DNA of 64,000 nucleotides from Clostridiales bacterium. Its GTDB lineage: Bacteria > Bacillota > Clostridia > Saccharofermentanales > Saccharofermentanaceae. The notes beneath the pieces are model-generated. The model was not told the origin of the DNA, searched no databases, and saw only the letters and a list, made by a program, of their open reading frames with translations. The position numbers were made by a program, and so were the translations under genes. The stretch is taken from NCBI GenBank assembly GCA_017428545.1, contig JAFRQR010000029.1:1-64000 (forward strand), written 5' to 3'. Position 1 is the stretch's first letter, and every line of letters begins with the position of its first letter. Shown in pieces: positions 16,373 to 23,515 of this stretch.

Positions 16373-16461
16373 AAAGCCCGTTCTGAATATATCTCCTGCG
16401 GCTCAGACAGTTTGCTGAAGCAAAACTCGCCGCTTTCGATATTTCAGAACGGGCTTTTTTT
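16373..16461 (+). terminator. Intrinsic terminator with a nested conserved hairpin in its loop
   Basis: The outer arms AAAGCCCGTTCTGAATAT (16373-16390) and its near-perfect complement (16439-16457, one bulged T) form an 18-bp stem followed by a T-run. The 48-nt loop is far larger than a normal terminator loop and holds the element annotated at 16398-16433. Confidence 0.85.
16398..16433 (+). repeat. 36-nt nested hairpin element, copy A
   Basis: Stem GCGGC/GCCGC closes a 26-nt loop that contains GTTTGC, TGAA, GCAAAAC, so a second small hairpin sits inside the first. Thirty-one of 36 positions match copy B at 21424-21459; the stem difference is a compensated base pair (G-C here, A-T there). Not a family I recognise. 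Confidence 0.75.
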
Positions 16462-16627
16462 GTCGTCTCGAGTGTTTGAGTGAGCTGTTCTATGTTTCGT
16501 TCTAAAAAACAGGAAGAATTAGAACCAAACCTAGAACAAGCAGCCGTACAGGTGCTTTTCGCGAGGGAAAATCTGCCTGGTTGACGGCCCGTGAAACGTT
16601 CTTTCCGCAAAATGTGGAGAATTTATG

Positions 16628-16646
16628 AATTATTTTGAAAATAATT
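16628..16646. promoter_or_regulatory. Perfect palindrome AATTATTTT-G-AAAATAATT, candidate operator
   Basis: A 9-1-9 inverted repeat lies 1 bp upstream of the -35 hexamer of the DUF4838-like gene. Odd-length AT-rich palindromes of this kind are typical of Fur-family and similar dimeric regulators, but it does not match a Fur, Zur or PerR consensus closely. Confidence 0.45.
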
Positions 16647-16647
16647 A

Positions 16648-16676
16648 TTGCCTTTTTGTGAACGACATGTTATATT
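16648..16676 (+). promoter_or_regulatory. Promoter of the DUF4838-like secreted protein operon
   Basis: TTGCCT, 17 bp, TATATT. Predicted start near 16683, giving a leader of about 65 nt. Confidence 0.7.
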
Positions 16677-16748
16677 GCGCGTGTGAGGATAATGGTTCGC
16701 ATTTTCGGGGGTGGATGCGAGACAAAATTCTTTAGGAGGGATTCTCCC

Positions 16749-19700
16749 ATGAATCGAGCAACCGCATTCGGCCGGAAATTCTTAGGCCTTATGCTGGCGA
16801 TCGCCATGATCCTCAGCATGCAGACAGCAGCAGTAGCAGCAGCACCGACCCAGGACATCGATGTTTCTTTTTCAGCAGCATGCTCTTTTGAGAAAGACCT
16901 GAACCTGGTCTATAACTGCAAGATCAACACACCCGGGGACTTTACCAATATCCGTCTCCGCGTTTCTTTCCAGACATTCAGTGACAACACGGGAAACTAT
17001 ACCTGGAAAAATACGGATATCACGGATTACACTTACGACGCTTCCACGGGAAAATACAAGTTCGTCTTTAAAGGGATCTGTTCCGATCAGATGAGCAACA
17101 TCGTCAAGTGCACGCTTTGCGCGAATATCGGAAACCAGGCATATGCCAGCCAGACAAAGGAATTCAGCATCAAGCAGTATGCGGAGAAGATCCTGGAGAT
17201 CTATGGTCCCAATACCGATGAAGAGAGCAAGAGCCTCTGCACTCTGATGGTCGATATGTTAAACTACGGCGCAGCCGCTCAGAAGTACTTCGACAGAAAC
17301 AAGCATAATCTCGCGAATTCCGGTCTTACCGATGCGCAAAAAGCACTTGCGACGCAGCTTCCGGATCAGCTGAATTCCGTTCAGAACGTACAGGCTCTTA
17401 CCGGAAGTACGGCAAAGTTTAAATCCGCGGCGCTTTCTCTTCTGAATACAGTTGACTTTATCGTTTACTGTGCGTTCACGAATGCACCGGGAGCAAACGT
17501 TGTCGCCGAGCTTTCTTACCCGACGGTCGAAGGCGGCACCGCAGTTGTTAAGAAGTATCTGAAAGATTGCGAATATGAAGCGGATAAAGATCGCTACAGA
17601 GTCGTATTTGATGCGATCCCGTCTCTTTACTTCAAGACACCGTTTACTATTGTCATCAAAGACAACGGAAAGCAGATCAGCCCGACACTGACATACAGCT
17701 ATGAGAGCTATGTAAAGTCGATTGTGGAAGGTGATTTTTCAGATGAAATGAAAGAACTCGCCAAGTGCATGCTGGCTTACGGAGAATCTGCGAACGCTTA
17801 CTTTGCGGCGGTCAGCGGATCCGGAAGCAGTTCCGGCGGCGGAGACGTCGATCTTCCGATCGATCCCGGTTTTGCAAATATCAGCACATACAAAAACAGT
17901 ACATATACCCAGGATCTTCCGAAGTCCGTTATCGTTATTCCGGTAAACTCGACGGCGGAAGAGCAGTATGCTGCAGGTCTTCTTCAGACCTTTATCCAGA
18001 AGGAAGACGGCTACCAGCCGCAGATCATCACAGATGCCACGGCACAGGGAAGCCAGGGATTTGAGATCTCGGTCGGTCTGACGAACCGTCCGCACGGCGA
18101 CCTTCTTTATACCGAGGAAGACTCCTATAAGATCAAATCTTATACAAACGGAATCGCGCTTTTCGGAAACGGAAACAGAGGAACGATCGATGCCGCGATG
18201 AAGTTCCTTTCCATCTGCGGCGGATACTTCTGGCTCTCGTTTGAAGATGGATACAAAACGAACCAGTCGCACTTTAAGTACGAGACCAATATCGACATCG
18301 ACCACAAGCGTGCGTTTACTTTCACCGATATCGATGTGCTTTTCGGAAAGACACATGAAGGTAACAACCGCCTTTTCTCGCTGGCGAACGGACTTAACGG
18401 TTTCTACGTCAACTGCACGGTCAAGAATCAGCCGGGCGGAGACAACTGGTATCTGAGTAAAGCAGCTCCGAAAGCCTATGGCGATCTGCAGCCGGGTCAG
18501 GCTCACACACTTATGGCGGAATACGTCACGGCGGATAATTTTGCCGAGCATCCGGAATGGTTCAGCTGGATCATTGAAAAACAGAAGGATGGCACGATCG
18601 TCCGGGAAAGAAGACCGGAACAGCTTTGTCTGTCGAATCCGGAAGTTTACGAGCTGATCAAAAAACACGTCTTCGAGATCCTCGAAAGTGATGCTTATGA
18701 TCCGACGGCACCGATGCAGATCATCAGCCTGTCGCAGGCGGATAACCAGTACTATTGCATGTGCGACGACTGCTACACATTCCGTAAACAACATGAGAGG
18801 GCCGATGATCAGGAAGGCCTTTGCGATGCAGCTTTCTATCTTGACCTTTGCAACAAGATCTCTGCCGAGGTAAAAGCAAAAGGATATACGAACGTTTATA
18901 TCGATATGCTTGCCTATACTTACAACCTCAAGCCGCCGGTAAATATGACGATGGACGATCACGTCATCGTAAGATATGCTGCGATCAGCCGCTGCTATGC
19001 ACATGACTGCGATGATACCAAGTGCCTTAGAAACGGCGAAGTCATCAAGCATCTGCAGGGCTGGGCAAATCTTGCCAATACCTATGGCGGCCAGCTCTGG
19101 ATCTGGGACTATAACGCAAACTTCAGAGACACGACAGGTCCTTACATGAATCTGGACATGCTCTGCCACGATATTAAGTACTACAGAGATATCGGTGTTT
19201 CCGGCATCTACCTGCAGAGTAACGATGCGCATAACAGGACGAACACAGAGTTCGGCGACCTCCGCCTCTATCTGGGCGCGGTGCTTTTGGAAAATCCGGA
19301 TGCGGATACGAAGAAGGAAACGATGTTCTTCTTAAATGAGTTCTACGGCGACAGCGCCCCGTATATCTATGAAGCGATCAAACTCATGGAAGAGCAGGCG
19401 AAGAACCACGCAGCGGGTTCGGATGCGGATCCGTATCCGTACTACTACCGCGGCTACTGTATGACTTATGACTGTACGACATCGCAGGTATTTGCAAACC
19501 TGTATCCGAATAATATGCATGCAAATAACAAGATGCCGGAAGATCAGATCGAACTTTGCGAGGCCTACTGGAACAAAGCTCTGGAAGTTGCGGCCAACGA
19601 TACACAGCGTCATCTTTTCGTGACCGGAAGGACCCACCTCTGCTGGCGTTGGGCGAAGTCCTGTATGGGTGTTCTGGAATTCAACGATCCGGCTACATAC

Positions 19701-19895
19701 AGAGACATGAACCTGCAGCTGCATACCGATGTTTTCAAGACATATAAGACGCAGTTCTACAGTCTGATCATCCGAAGCGTGCCGGGAACGTTCTATATCG
19801 AAAACACACCGGACCGCTGGTGCAATACCAAGCCATGGGGGTCGAACAGTAAATATACAAATTGGCAGGAAGAATGGGATAACAGGGGGAATTAA
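16749..19895 (+). CDS. Large secreted DUF4838-like (GH20/glucuronidase-related) protein
   Basis: A 1048-residue exported protein. The signal peptide (about 1-32) has R-K-F-L, a hydrophobic core and a cleavage region AVAAA. Residues about 33-355 are a beta-rich, helical mixed region I do not recognise; a linker GSGSSSGGG at about 357 follows. Residues 380-560 resemble the N-terminal domain that precedes GH20/GH67/DUF4838 catalytic modules (N-S-T-A-E-E-Q-Y-A-A-G-L-L-Q, then FEISVGLT). The rest resembles DUF4838 (FAEHPEWFSW, QLCLSNPEV, QADNQYYCMCDDC). It is probably a glycan-active enzyme. The start follows AGGAGGG at 16734-16740. A 40-codon gene begins 3 bp after its stop. Confidence 0.75.
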   Translation: MNRATAFGRKFLGLMLAIAMILSMQTAAVAAAPTQDIDVSFSAACSFEKDLNLVYNCKINTPGDFTNIRLRVSFQTFSDNTGNYTWKNTDITDYTYDASTGKYKFVFKGICSDQMSNIVKCTLCANIGNQAYASQTKEFSIKQYAEKILEIYGPNTDEESKSLCTLMVDMLNYGAAAQKYFDRNKHNLANSGLTDAQKALATQLPDQLNSVQNVQALTGSTAKFKSAALSLLNTVDFIVYCAFTNAPGANVVAELSYPTVEGGTAVVKKYLKDCEYEADKDRYRVVFDAIPSLYFKTPFTIVIKDNGKQISPTLTYSYESYVKSIVEGDFSDEMKELAKCMLAYGESANAYFAAVSGSGSSSGGGDVDLPIDPGFANISTYKNSTYTQDLPKSVIVIPVNSTAEEQYAAGLLQTFIQKEDGYQPQIITDATAQGSQGFEISVGLTNRPHGDLLYTEEDSYKIKSYTNGIALFGNGNRGTIDAAMKFLSICGGYFWLSFEDGYKTNQSHFKYETNIDIDHKRAFTFTDIDVLFGKTHEGNNRLFSLANGLNGFYVNCTVKNQPGGDNWYLSKAAPKAYGDLQPGQAHTLMAEYVTADNFAEHPEWFSWIIEKQKDGTIVRERRPEQLCLSNPEVYELIKKHVFEILESDAYDPTAPMQIISLSQADNQYYCMCDDCYTFRKQHERADDQEGLCDAAFYLDLCNKISAEVKAKGYTNVYIDMLAYTYNLKPPVNMTMDDHVIVRYAAISRCYAHDCDDTKCLRNGEVIKHLQGWANLANTYGGQLWIWDYNANFRDTTGPYMNLDMLCHDIKYYRDIGVSGIYLQSNDAHNRTNTEFGDLRLYLGAVLLENPDADTKKETMFFLNEFYGDSAPYIYEAIKLMEEQAKNHAAGSDADPYPYYYRGYCMTYDCTTSQVFANLYPNNMHANNKMPEDQIELCEAYWNKALEVAANDTQRHLFVTGRTHLCWRWAKSCMGVLEFNDPATYRDMNLQLHTDVFKTYKTQFYSLIIRSVPGTFYIENTPDRWCNTKPWGSNSKYTNWQEEWDNRGN

Positions 19896-19897
19896 AA

Positions 19898-20020
19898 ATG
19901 CATTACGAAGAACTGGAACTGGAAGTGATCTTTTTCGAAGAAGCGGATATTATTACCGATTCTTCCGAACAGCAGGGCGGCGGAGGCGATTCGCATCAGA
20001 CGCCGGAGATCGATTTTTAA
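19898..20020 (+). CDS. 40-residue acidic peptide, candidate precursor or small regulator
   Basis: The ORF begins 3 bp after the preceding stop, with a G-rich RBS (about 8 nt spacing), and encodes a very acidic peptide. It starts M-H-Y-E-E-L-E-L-E-V-I-F-F-E-E, continues A-D-I-I-T-D-S-S-E, then a GGGG run and a C-terminal T-P-E-I-D-F. It has no signal peptide or membrane segment. The layout (hydrophobic/acidic leader, Ser/Thr cluster, Gly4) would suit a modified and cleaved peptide, and an HprK-like kinase and an S26 peptidase gene follow within 1.4 kb. From memory, small clostridial proteins with a similar E-x-E-V-I-x-F-E-x-x-D-I-I-T-S start exist, but I cannot check. A terminator follows. Confidence 0.65.
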   Translation: MHYEELELEVIFFEEADIITDSSEQQGGGGDSHQTPEIDF

Positions 20021-20056
20021 ATCTGAATGTCTCAATTTTAACACCACGTGTGTCAG

Positions 20057-20092
20057 AAGGGCTGTCTTTGTCGGGAAGACAGTCCTTTTGAT
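20057..20092 (+). terminator. Intrinsic terminator after the acidic peptide gene
   Basis: AAGGGCTGTCTT and AAGACAGTCCTT pair over 12 bp (one G-U) and are followed by TTGATTTG. It separates the secreted-protein/peptide transcript from the kinase/peptidase transcript. Confidence 0.75.
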
Positions 20093-20134
20093 TTGTCAAA
20101 AGGATAACGAATAGGTTAAGAGATGGCGAAAGAA

Positions 20135-20163
20135 TTGAAGTTAAAAAGCATTTCCGATATAGT
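20135..20163 (+). promoter_or_regulatory. Promoter of the kinase/peptidase pair
   Basis: TTGAAG, 17 bp, TATAGT. Predicted start near 20170, 21 nt before the kinase ATG. Confidence 0.7.
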
Positions 20164-20190
20164 GTAAAAAGAATTACAAGGGGTGAAGAG

Positions 20191-20949
20191 ATGATCGGAT
20201 TTTATAAGATCGCAGATATGATCGTGCGGGTGGAGTCCATGTATGAGGATGTCCACGAATATTGCCGTGACTACGTATGCGAAGAAACATCTCCCGACAT
20301 CGATATCGTGATCACCCCGGACGATCTTCTTTATGAAAGAAAGAAATCCGAAGCGGAAGCGGCCATCAGCCCGAGAGCTTTTCAGGGCGGGACCGACGGC
20401 ATGCTCGAGGAACTTGCCGTGTATAGGAAAATGGCAGAGGCTTTCCCGATCCTTTGTGACACGTTCCTTTTCCACGGATCGGCGATCGCCGCCGATGGAA
20501 ACGGTTATCTTTTCACGGCCTCAAGCGGCACGGGAAAATCCACGCATACCGCGCTTTGGCGAACGCACCTGGGTGACCGCGCGAAGATGGTCAACGACGA
20601 TAAGCCCCTGATCCGCTTGACCAAGGATGGTGCTTTTGTATACGGGACCCCTTGGAACGGCAAACACCGTCTCGGCAGCAACATCCGCGTACCCTTGAAG
20701 GGTCTTTGCATCCTTTCGCGCGGCGAGAAAAACGAAATAAAACGAATCGAAAGAAAGGATGCGTTTCCGATGCTTTTGCAGCAGGCCTACCGTCCTTCCG
20801 ATATAAAAGCACTGGACAAGACCGTGAAGCTCTTGTCGCAGCTTACGGAAAACGTAGCGCTTTTCCGTCTGAAATGCAACATGGACATCGAGGCGGCGGA
20901 AGTGGCTTTTGATTATATGAGCGGGATCTCCGGGGAGAGCCGGAAATGA
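20191..20949 (+). CDS. HprK/PEPCK-fold kinase-like protein
   Basis: The 252-residue cytoplasmic protein contains a P-loop of the HPr kinase type, ASSGTGKSTHT with Lys116, preceded by F-L-F-H-G-S-A-I-A as in HprK relatives. The acidic motif V-N-D-D-K-P (Asp136, Asp137) is the likely Mg/catalytic site, and G-T-P-W-N-G-K-H-R-L-G is another family feature. It is shorter than true HprK (about 310) and lacks its N-terminal domain, matching small HprK-like kinases found in peptide clusters such as lasso peptide clusters, where one phosphorylates a C-terminal Ser. The RBS is AAGGGG. It overlaps the S26 peptidase gene by 4 bp. The acidic peptide upstream is a possible substrate (inference). Confidence 0.75.
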   Translation: MIGFYKIADMIVRVESMYEDVHEYCRDYVCEETSPDIDIVITPDDLLYERKKSEAEAAISPRAFQGGTDGMLEELAVYRKMAEAFPILCDTFLFHGSAIAADGNGYLFTASSGTGKSTHTALWRTHLGDRAKMVNDDKPLIRLTKDGAFVYGTPWNGKHRLGSNIRVPLKGLCILSRGEKNEIKRIERKDAFPMLLQQAYRPSDIKALDKTVKLLSQLTENVALFRLKCNMDIEAAEVAFDYMSGISGESRK

Positions 20950-21392
20950 CCAAGACGATCGCGGAATTTCTGGAAGAAAACGGGAAACTGACATACACGA
21001 ATGTCGGCGTTTCCATGATGCCGCTCCTTCGCCAGGGAAAAGATCTGTTCACCATCGAAAAAAACAGCGGGCAGAGATATAAAAAGGGCGACGTAGTGCT
21101 TTTCGCGCGAGGGACGAGTAAGTATGTCCTTCACCGGATCATTAAGGTCCTTCCGGATGAATATGTGATCCTCGGCGATAACTGCGTCAGCTGCGAGCGC
21201 GGCGTGAAAGACAGCGATATTTACGGGATGATGATCAGCTTCGTCCGAAACGGAAAAGAACACAGCGTGACCGAAAAGCGCTATCGCGCCTACACCGCAC
21301 TCGTCCTGTTTTTTAACCCCGTCCGGGTATTTTTCAAAAAGCTCTGGCTAAAGGCCAAAAGATTTCTCAAGAAGATATTAAAGAGAACATGA
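20946..21392 (+). CDS. S24/S26 family signal-peptidase-like protein
   Basis: A 148-residue protein with the S26 catalytic Ser motif G-V-S-M-M-P-L-L (Ser23), then R-Y-K-K-G-D-V-V-L-F and Y-V-L-H-R-I-I with His63 where bacterial signal peptidase I carries Lys, as in the Ser/His (SipW/ER-type) subgroup. I-L-G-D-N-C is also conserved. There is no N-terminal transmembrane anchor; the C-terminus has one hydrophobic stretch and a strongly basic tail (K-R-F-L-K-K-I-L-K-R), suggesting peripheral membrane attachment with the active site facing the cytoplasm. It is coupled to the HprK-like kinase by ATGA overlap and is followed by a terminator with the nested hairpin element. Likely a dedicated peptide-processing enzyme. 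Confidence 0.75.
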   Translation: MTKTIAEFLEENGKLTYTNVGVSMMPLLRQGKDLFTIEKNSGQRYKKGDVVLFARGTSKYVLHRIIKVLPDEYVILGDNCVSCERGVKDSDIYGMMISFVRNGKEHSVTEKRYRAYTALVLFFNPVRVFFKKLWLKAKRFLKKILKRT

Positions 21393-21401
21393 ATTAAAAA
21401 G

Positions 21402-21485
21402 AAGCGAAAGGAGTATCGTTCTTGCGACTCAAACAGTTTGCTGTCGCAAAACTCGTCGCTCAAAGGATACTCCTTTCGCTTTTTC
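21402..21485 (+). terminator. Intrinsic terminator with a nested conserved hairpin in its loop
   Basis: Outer arms AAGCGAAAGGAGTATC (21402-21417) and its exact complement (21466-21481) give a 16-bp stem followed by TTTT. The loop contains the element at 21424-21459. The outer arms share no sequence with those at 16373-16461. Confidence 0.85.
21424..21459 (+). repeat. 36-nt nested hairpin element, copy B
   Basis: Stem GCGAC/GTCGC closes the same length of loop (26 nt) as copy A, with the inner GTTTGC, TGTC, GCAAAAC hairpin. Relative to copy A the stem pair is changed on both sides, so pairing is preserved; the other changes are in the loop. Confidence 0.75.
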
Positions 21486-21531
21486 CATTTCATCCTTCAT
21501 TGTGATCGATCAACTTTTGGCGGCGGCTTTC

Positions 21532-21540
21532 TGATATAAT
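21532..21540 (+). promoter_or_regulatory. Extended -10 promoter of the LppM-like lipoprotein
   Basis: TGATATAAT (extended -10) preceded by GGCGGCGGCTTTC. A very similar arrangement (GCGGCGG, TTTCTTC, TGATATAAT) precedes the GH5 gene at 42742-42750. Confidence 0.55.
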
Positions 21541-21580
21541 GATGATGTTGGGTGGGATTTATTATCGGGGGGATATGGTT

Positions 21581-23164
21581 ATGGAAAAGAAACTTCACTC
21601 TCTTAAAAGAACTATCGCACTTTTTATGGCACTTGTTGCCGTGATCTGTTTTTCGGGCTGTATTCGTTATTCGTTAACGGCCACGGTCGATAAAGACGGA
21701 ACCGTGGATCTGGTACTGCTTTATGCAATGCAGGACGATTATTCTTCCGATGTGGATGATACAGAGGATCTTGAAGAATTATTGAGAGAGACAGGTTACG
21801 AATTTAAGATCGATGAATACGACGAAGATGATTATACGGGATATACCATTTCGATATTGGATATACCATTGGATGATCTCGAAAGGACTGTGACTGACGG
21901 GCTTGACATGGAAGGCTTCCGAGTCGATGAGAATGACGGAGTCTATACGATCAGGTGGGATACGACTGATCTTATCGGTGATGCGGAGAGCTCCGGTGTT
22001 GACGGGAAAATGCTGAATCAGTATGGCGGATTTATGCGGTTCTGTATTACGATCCCGGGCAATTCGATCTCGGACAATGCCGACGAAGTACATGACACTA
22101 CCTATTCGTGGAATCTGCTGGGAATGAGTGAGCCCGTCCTCATCTCTTTCACATTAGCAGGTTCTTACCCGTTCCCTTATCGCACAAAAGTTATGGTCAA
22201 TAAGGATAAGACCGCAGATCTCGAAGTGCTGATCGCGGCGGTCGAAGAGGAAGACGACGCGCTTGAAGAGCGTATCGGGATTTTTGAGGATAACGACTGG
22301 GAGATCACCGAAGAAGAAGGAAAGAAAGTCACGGCGATCTTCGGTGAGAAGTATGGACTCGAGATCGAAGAGATCTCAGAAGAACTTCAGGCTCTCGGCA
22401 TCGGATACGAGGGCTTTGAGGTAGAATTCGACGAAGATGAAGAAATCTACAGCCTGAACTGGGATGCCCTTGCCATCGCGGGAAATGCAGATACTTCCGA
22501 GATCAGTTCTTCGGCAAAGAAGGACTACGGACCATATATGACATTCGTTCTTGAACTTCCGAATTCCGCCGAGGATGATAATGCCACGGAAGCTGACGGG
22601 AAGATCCTTACCTGGGAACTTCTGGACATGGACGAGGAAATACATGCTGAGTTTAAGGTCAAAAAGCAGGGATTCCCGATGTGGGTGATCGGCGTGATCA
22701 TCGGCGGTGTGATTATCGTTGCAGGTATCGTTGTGATGATCATTATCCTTTCTAAGAGAAAGAAGCCACCGAAGGCTCCGGTTCCTGCAGTTTCTGCGGT
22801 TCCGGCACCGGCTCCGGCCTTTATTCCGACGCCGTCGTCTTCTTCTATACCGGTCGGCCTGCCGCAGCAGCCGGCATCACCGATTGCCGCACCTCAGCAG
22901 CCGGCATCTCCGTTTGCCCCGCCGGTCCAGCCGACGTCTCCCTTTGCTGCACCTGCCCAGCCGGCTCCGGCTGCTCCGCAGGCGCCTTCGCAGAGCATGC
23001 TTCCGCAGTTCGGCCAGCCGAGCGGATTTCAGCAGACGAGCGGACTTCCGCAGGTAGGATTCCAGCAGACAATGGGATTGCCGGTCGTAGGTATGCCTTC
23101 CTCGAATGAAGAAACTCAGCAGAATAGTGATCCGCAGCTGCCGCCGCCGGAGAATCAGGGCTGA
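21581..23164 (+). CDS. LppM-like lipoprotein with duplicated domain and Pro-rich tail
   Basis: A 527-residue protein with a lipobox ending FSGC (Cys27), two related beta-rich domains (about 30-200 and 205-365; each has D-K-D-x-T-x-D-L-x-V-L and a W-D-x-x-x-x-x-G-x-A repeat), a transmembrane helix at about 370-395 and a cytoplasmic tail (400-527) rich in P-Q-Q-P-A-S-P repeats. The domains resemble LppM-type lipoproteins. Having both a lipid anchor and a TM helix is unusual. The start at 21581 is 8 nt after GGGGGG; the ATG at 21575 would be too close. Probably monocistronic. Function unknown; the tail could act in cytoplasmic scaffolding. Confidence 0.6.
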   Translation: MEKKLHSLKRTIALFMALVAVICFSGCIRYSLTATVDKDGTVDLVLLYAMQDDYSSDVDDTEDLEELLRETGYEFKIDEYDEDDYTGYTISILDIPLDDLERTVTDGLDMEGFRVDENDGVYTIRWDTTDLIGDAESSGVDGKMLNQYGGFMRFCITIPGNSISDNADEVHDTTYSWNLLGMSEPVLISFTLAGSYPFPYRTKVMVNKDKTADLEVLIAAVEEEDDALEERIGIFEDNDWEITEEEGKKVTAIFGEKYGLEIEEISEELQALGIGYEGFEVEFDEDEEIYSLNWDALAIAGNADTSEISSSAKKDYGPYMTFVLELPNSAEDDNATEADGKILTWELLDMDEEIHAEFKVKKQGFPMWVIGVIIGGVIIVAGIVVMIIILSKRKKPPKAPVPAVSAVPAPAPAFIPTPSSSSIPVGLPQQPASPIAAPQQPASPFAPPVQPTSPFAAPAQPAPAAPQAPSQSMLPQFGQPSGFQQTSGLPQVGFQQTMGLPVVGMPSSNEETQQNSDPQLPPPENQG

Positions 23165-23515
23165 TCTCCTTTTATATATGACAAGGAATGAGCCTTCTTA
23201 GAGCAGTAGTATAACATGCTTGCCAAGATCAGTGCCGCGTGTTAGTATCGGAAATGTAAGCGGTATCAAACTGCTTTTCGACTTCAAAGAAAGAGCGCGG
23301 AAACGCGTTTGGGGTAGACCAATGAGAAAGTGATGATCAATTGAAAGGAAACACCGGTTTAAGTAAAGACCCGGAAAAGGTCTTCTTGTGTGCGCTTTCA
23401 TGGAATCATCGCAACATCGTTCCTGCCTGATTTGAAGGACATAGGAGAATTGTGTGAGTCTGTTTCTGCGTGCGCAGAAGCAGACTCTTTGTTTCGGGCA
23501 GAAAGAGGACAGCTT
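23165..23515 (+). promoter_or_regulatory. Promoter and attenuator leader of the ABC-F gene
   Basis: The promoter is TTGCCA (23220-23225), 17 bp, TAGTAT (23243-23248), giving a leader of about 260 nt. It contains a GNRA-capped hairpin (CGCG-GAAA-CGCG at 23296-23307), a 3-codon ORF M-R-K (23322-23333) behind GGGG, an overlapping 3-codon ORF M-I-N (23333-23344), a hairpin AAGACC/GGTCTT (23366-23384), a possible 11-codon ORF from 23399, and a terminator hairpin at 23456-23493. This is the architecture of ribosome-mediated attenuation known for ABC-F resistance genes: stalling by an antibiotic on the short ORF would disrupt the terminator. Confidence 0.65.
23456..23493 (+). terminator. Leader terminator hairpin upstream of the ABC-F start
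   Basis: A 15-bp stem: GAGTCTG and CAGACTC outside, TTCTGCG and CGCAGAA inside with one T-G pair between them, followed by TTTGTTT. It ends about 23 nt before the ATG at 23516. Confidence 0.8.

Larger units (their letters stand above)
16462..16748 (+). other. Intergenic region upstream of the DUF4838-like gene
   Basis: Holds no credible gene. It contains GTTCTAA...TTAGAAC (7-bp inverted repeat near 16498-16524), a palindrome at 16628-16646, a promoter at 16648-16676 and a leader hairpin with arms TCGCAT and ATGCGA. Short ORFs here lack coding character. Confidence 0.5.

Noticed and set aside
17739..19232. 497-codon minus ORF inside the DUF4838-like gene
   Set aside because: Shadow of a clear coding frame; it arises from the codon bias (few codons whose complement is a stop). 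The same applies to 8277-9377, 29616-30818 and 49621-51564.
23390..23515. In-frame N-terminal extension of the ABC-F protein
   Set aside because: It would translate through the leader terminator hairpin; the ATG at 23516 has the RBS and the conserved N-terminus.
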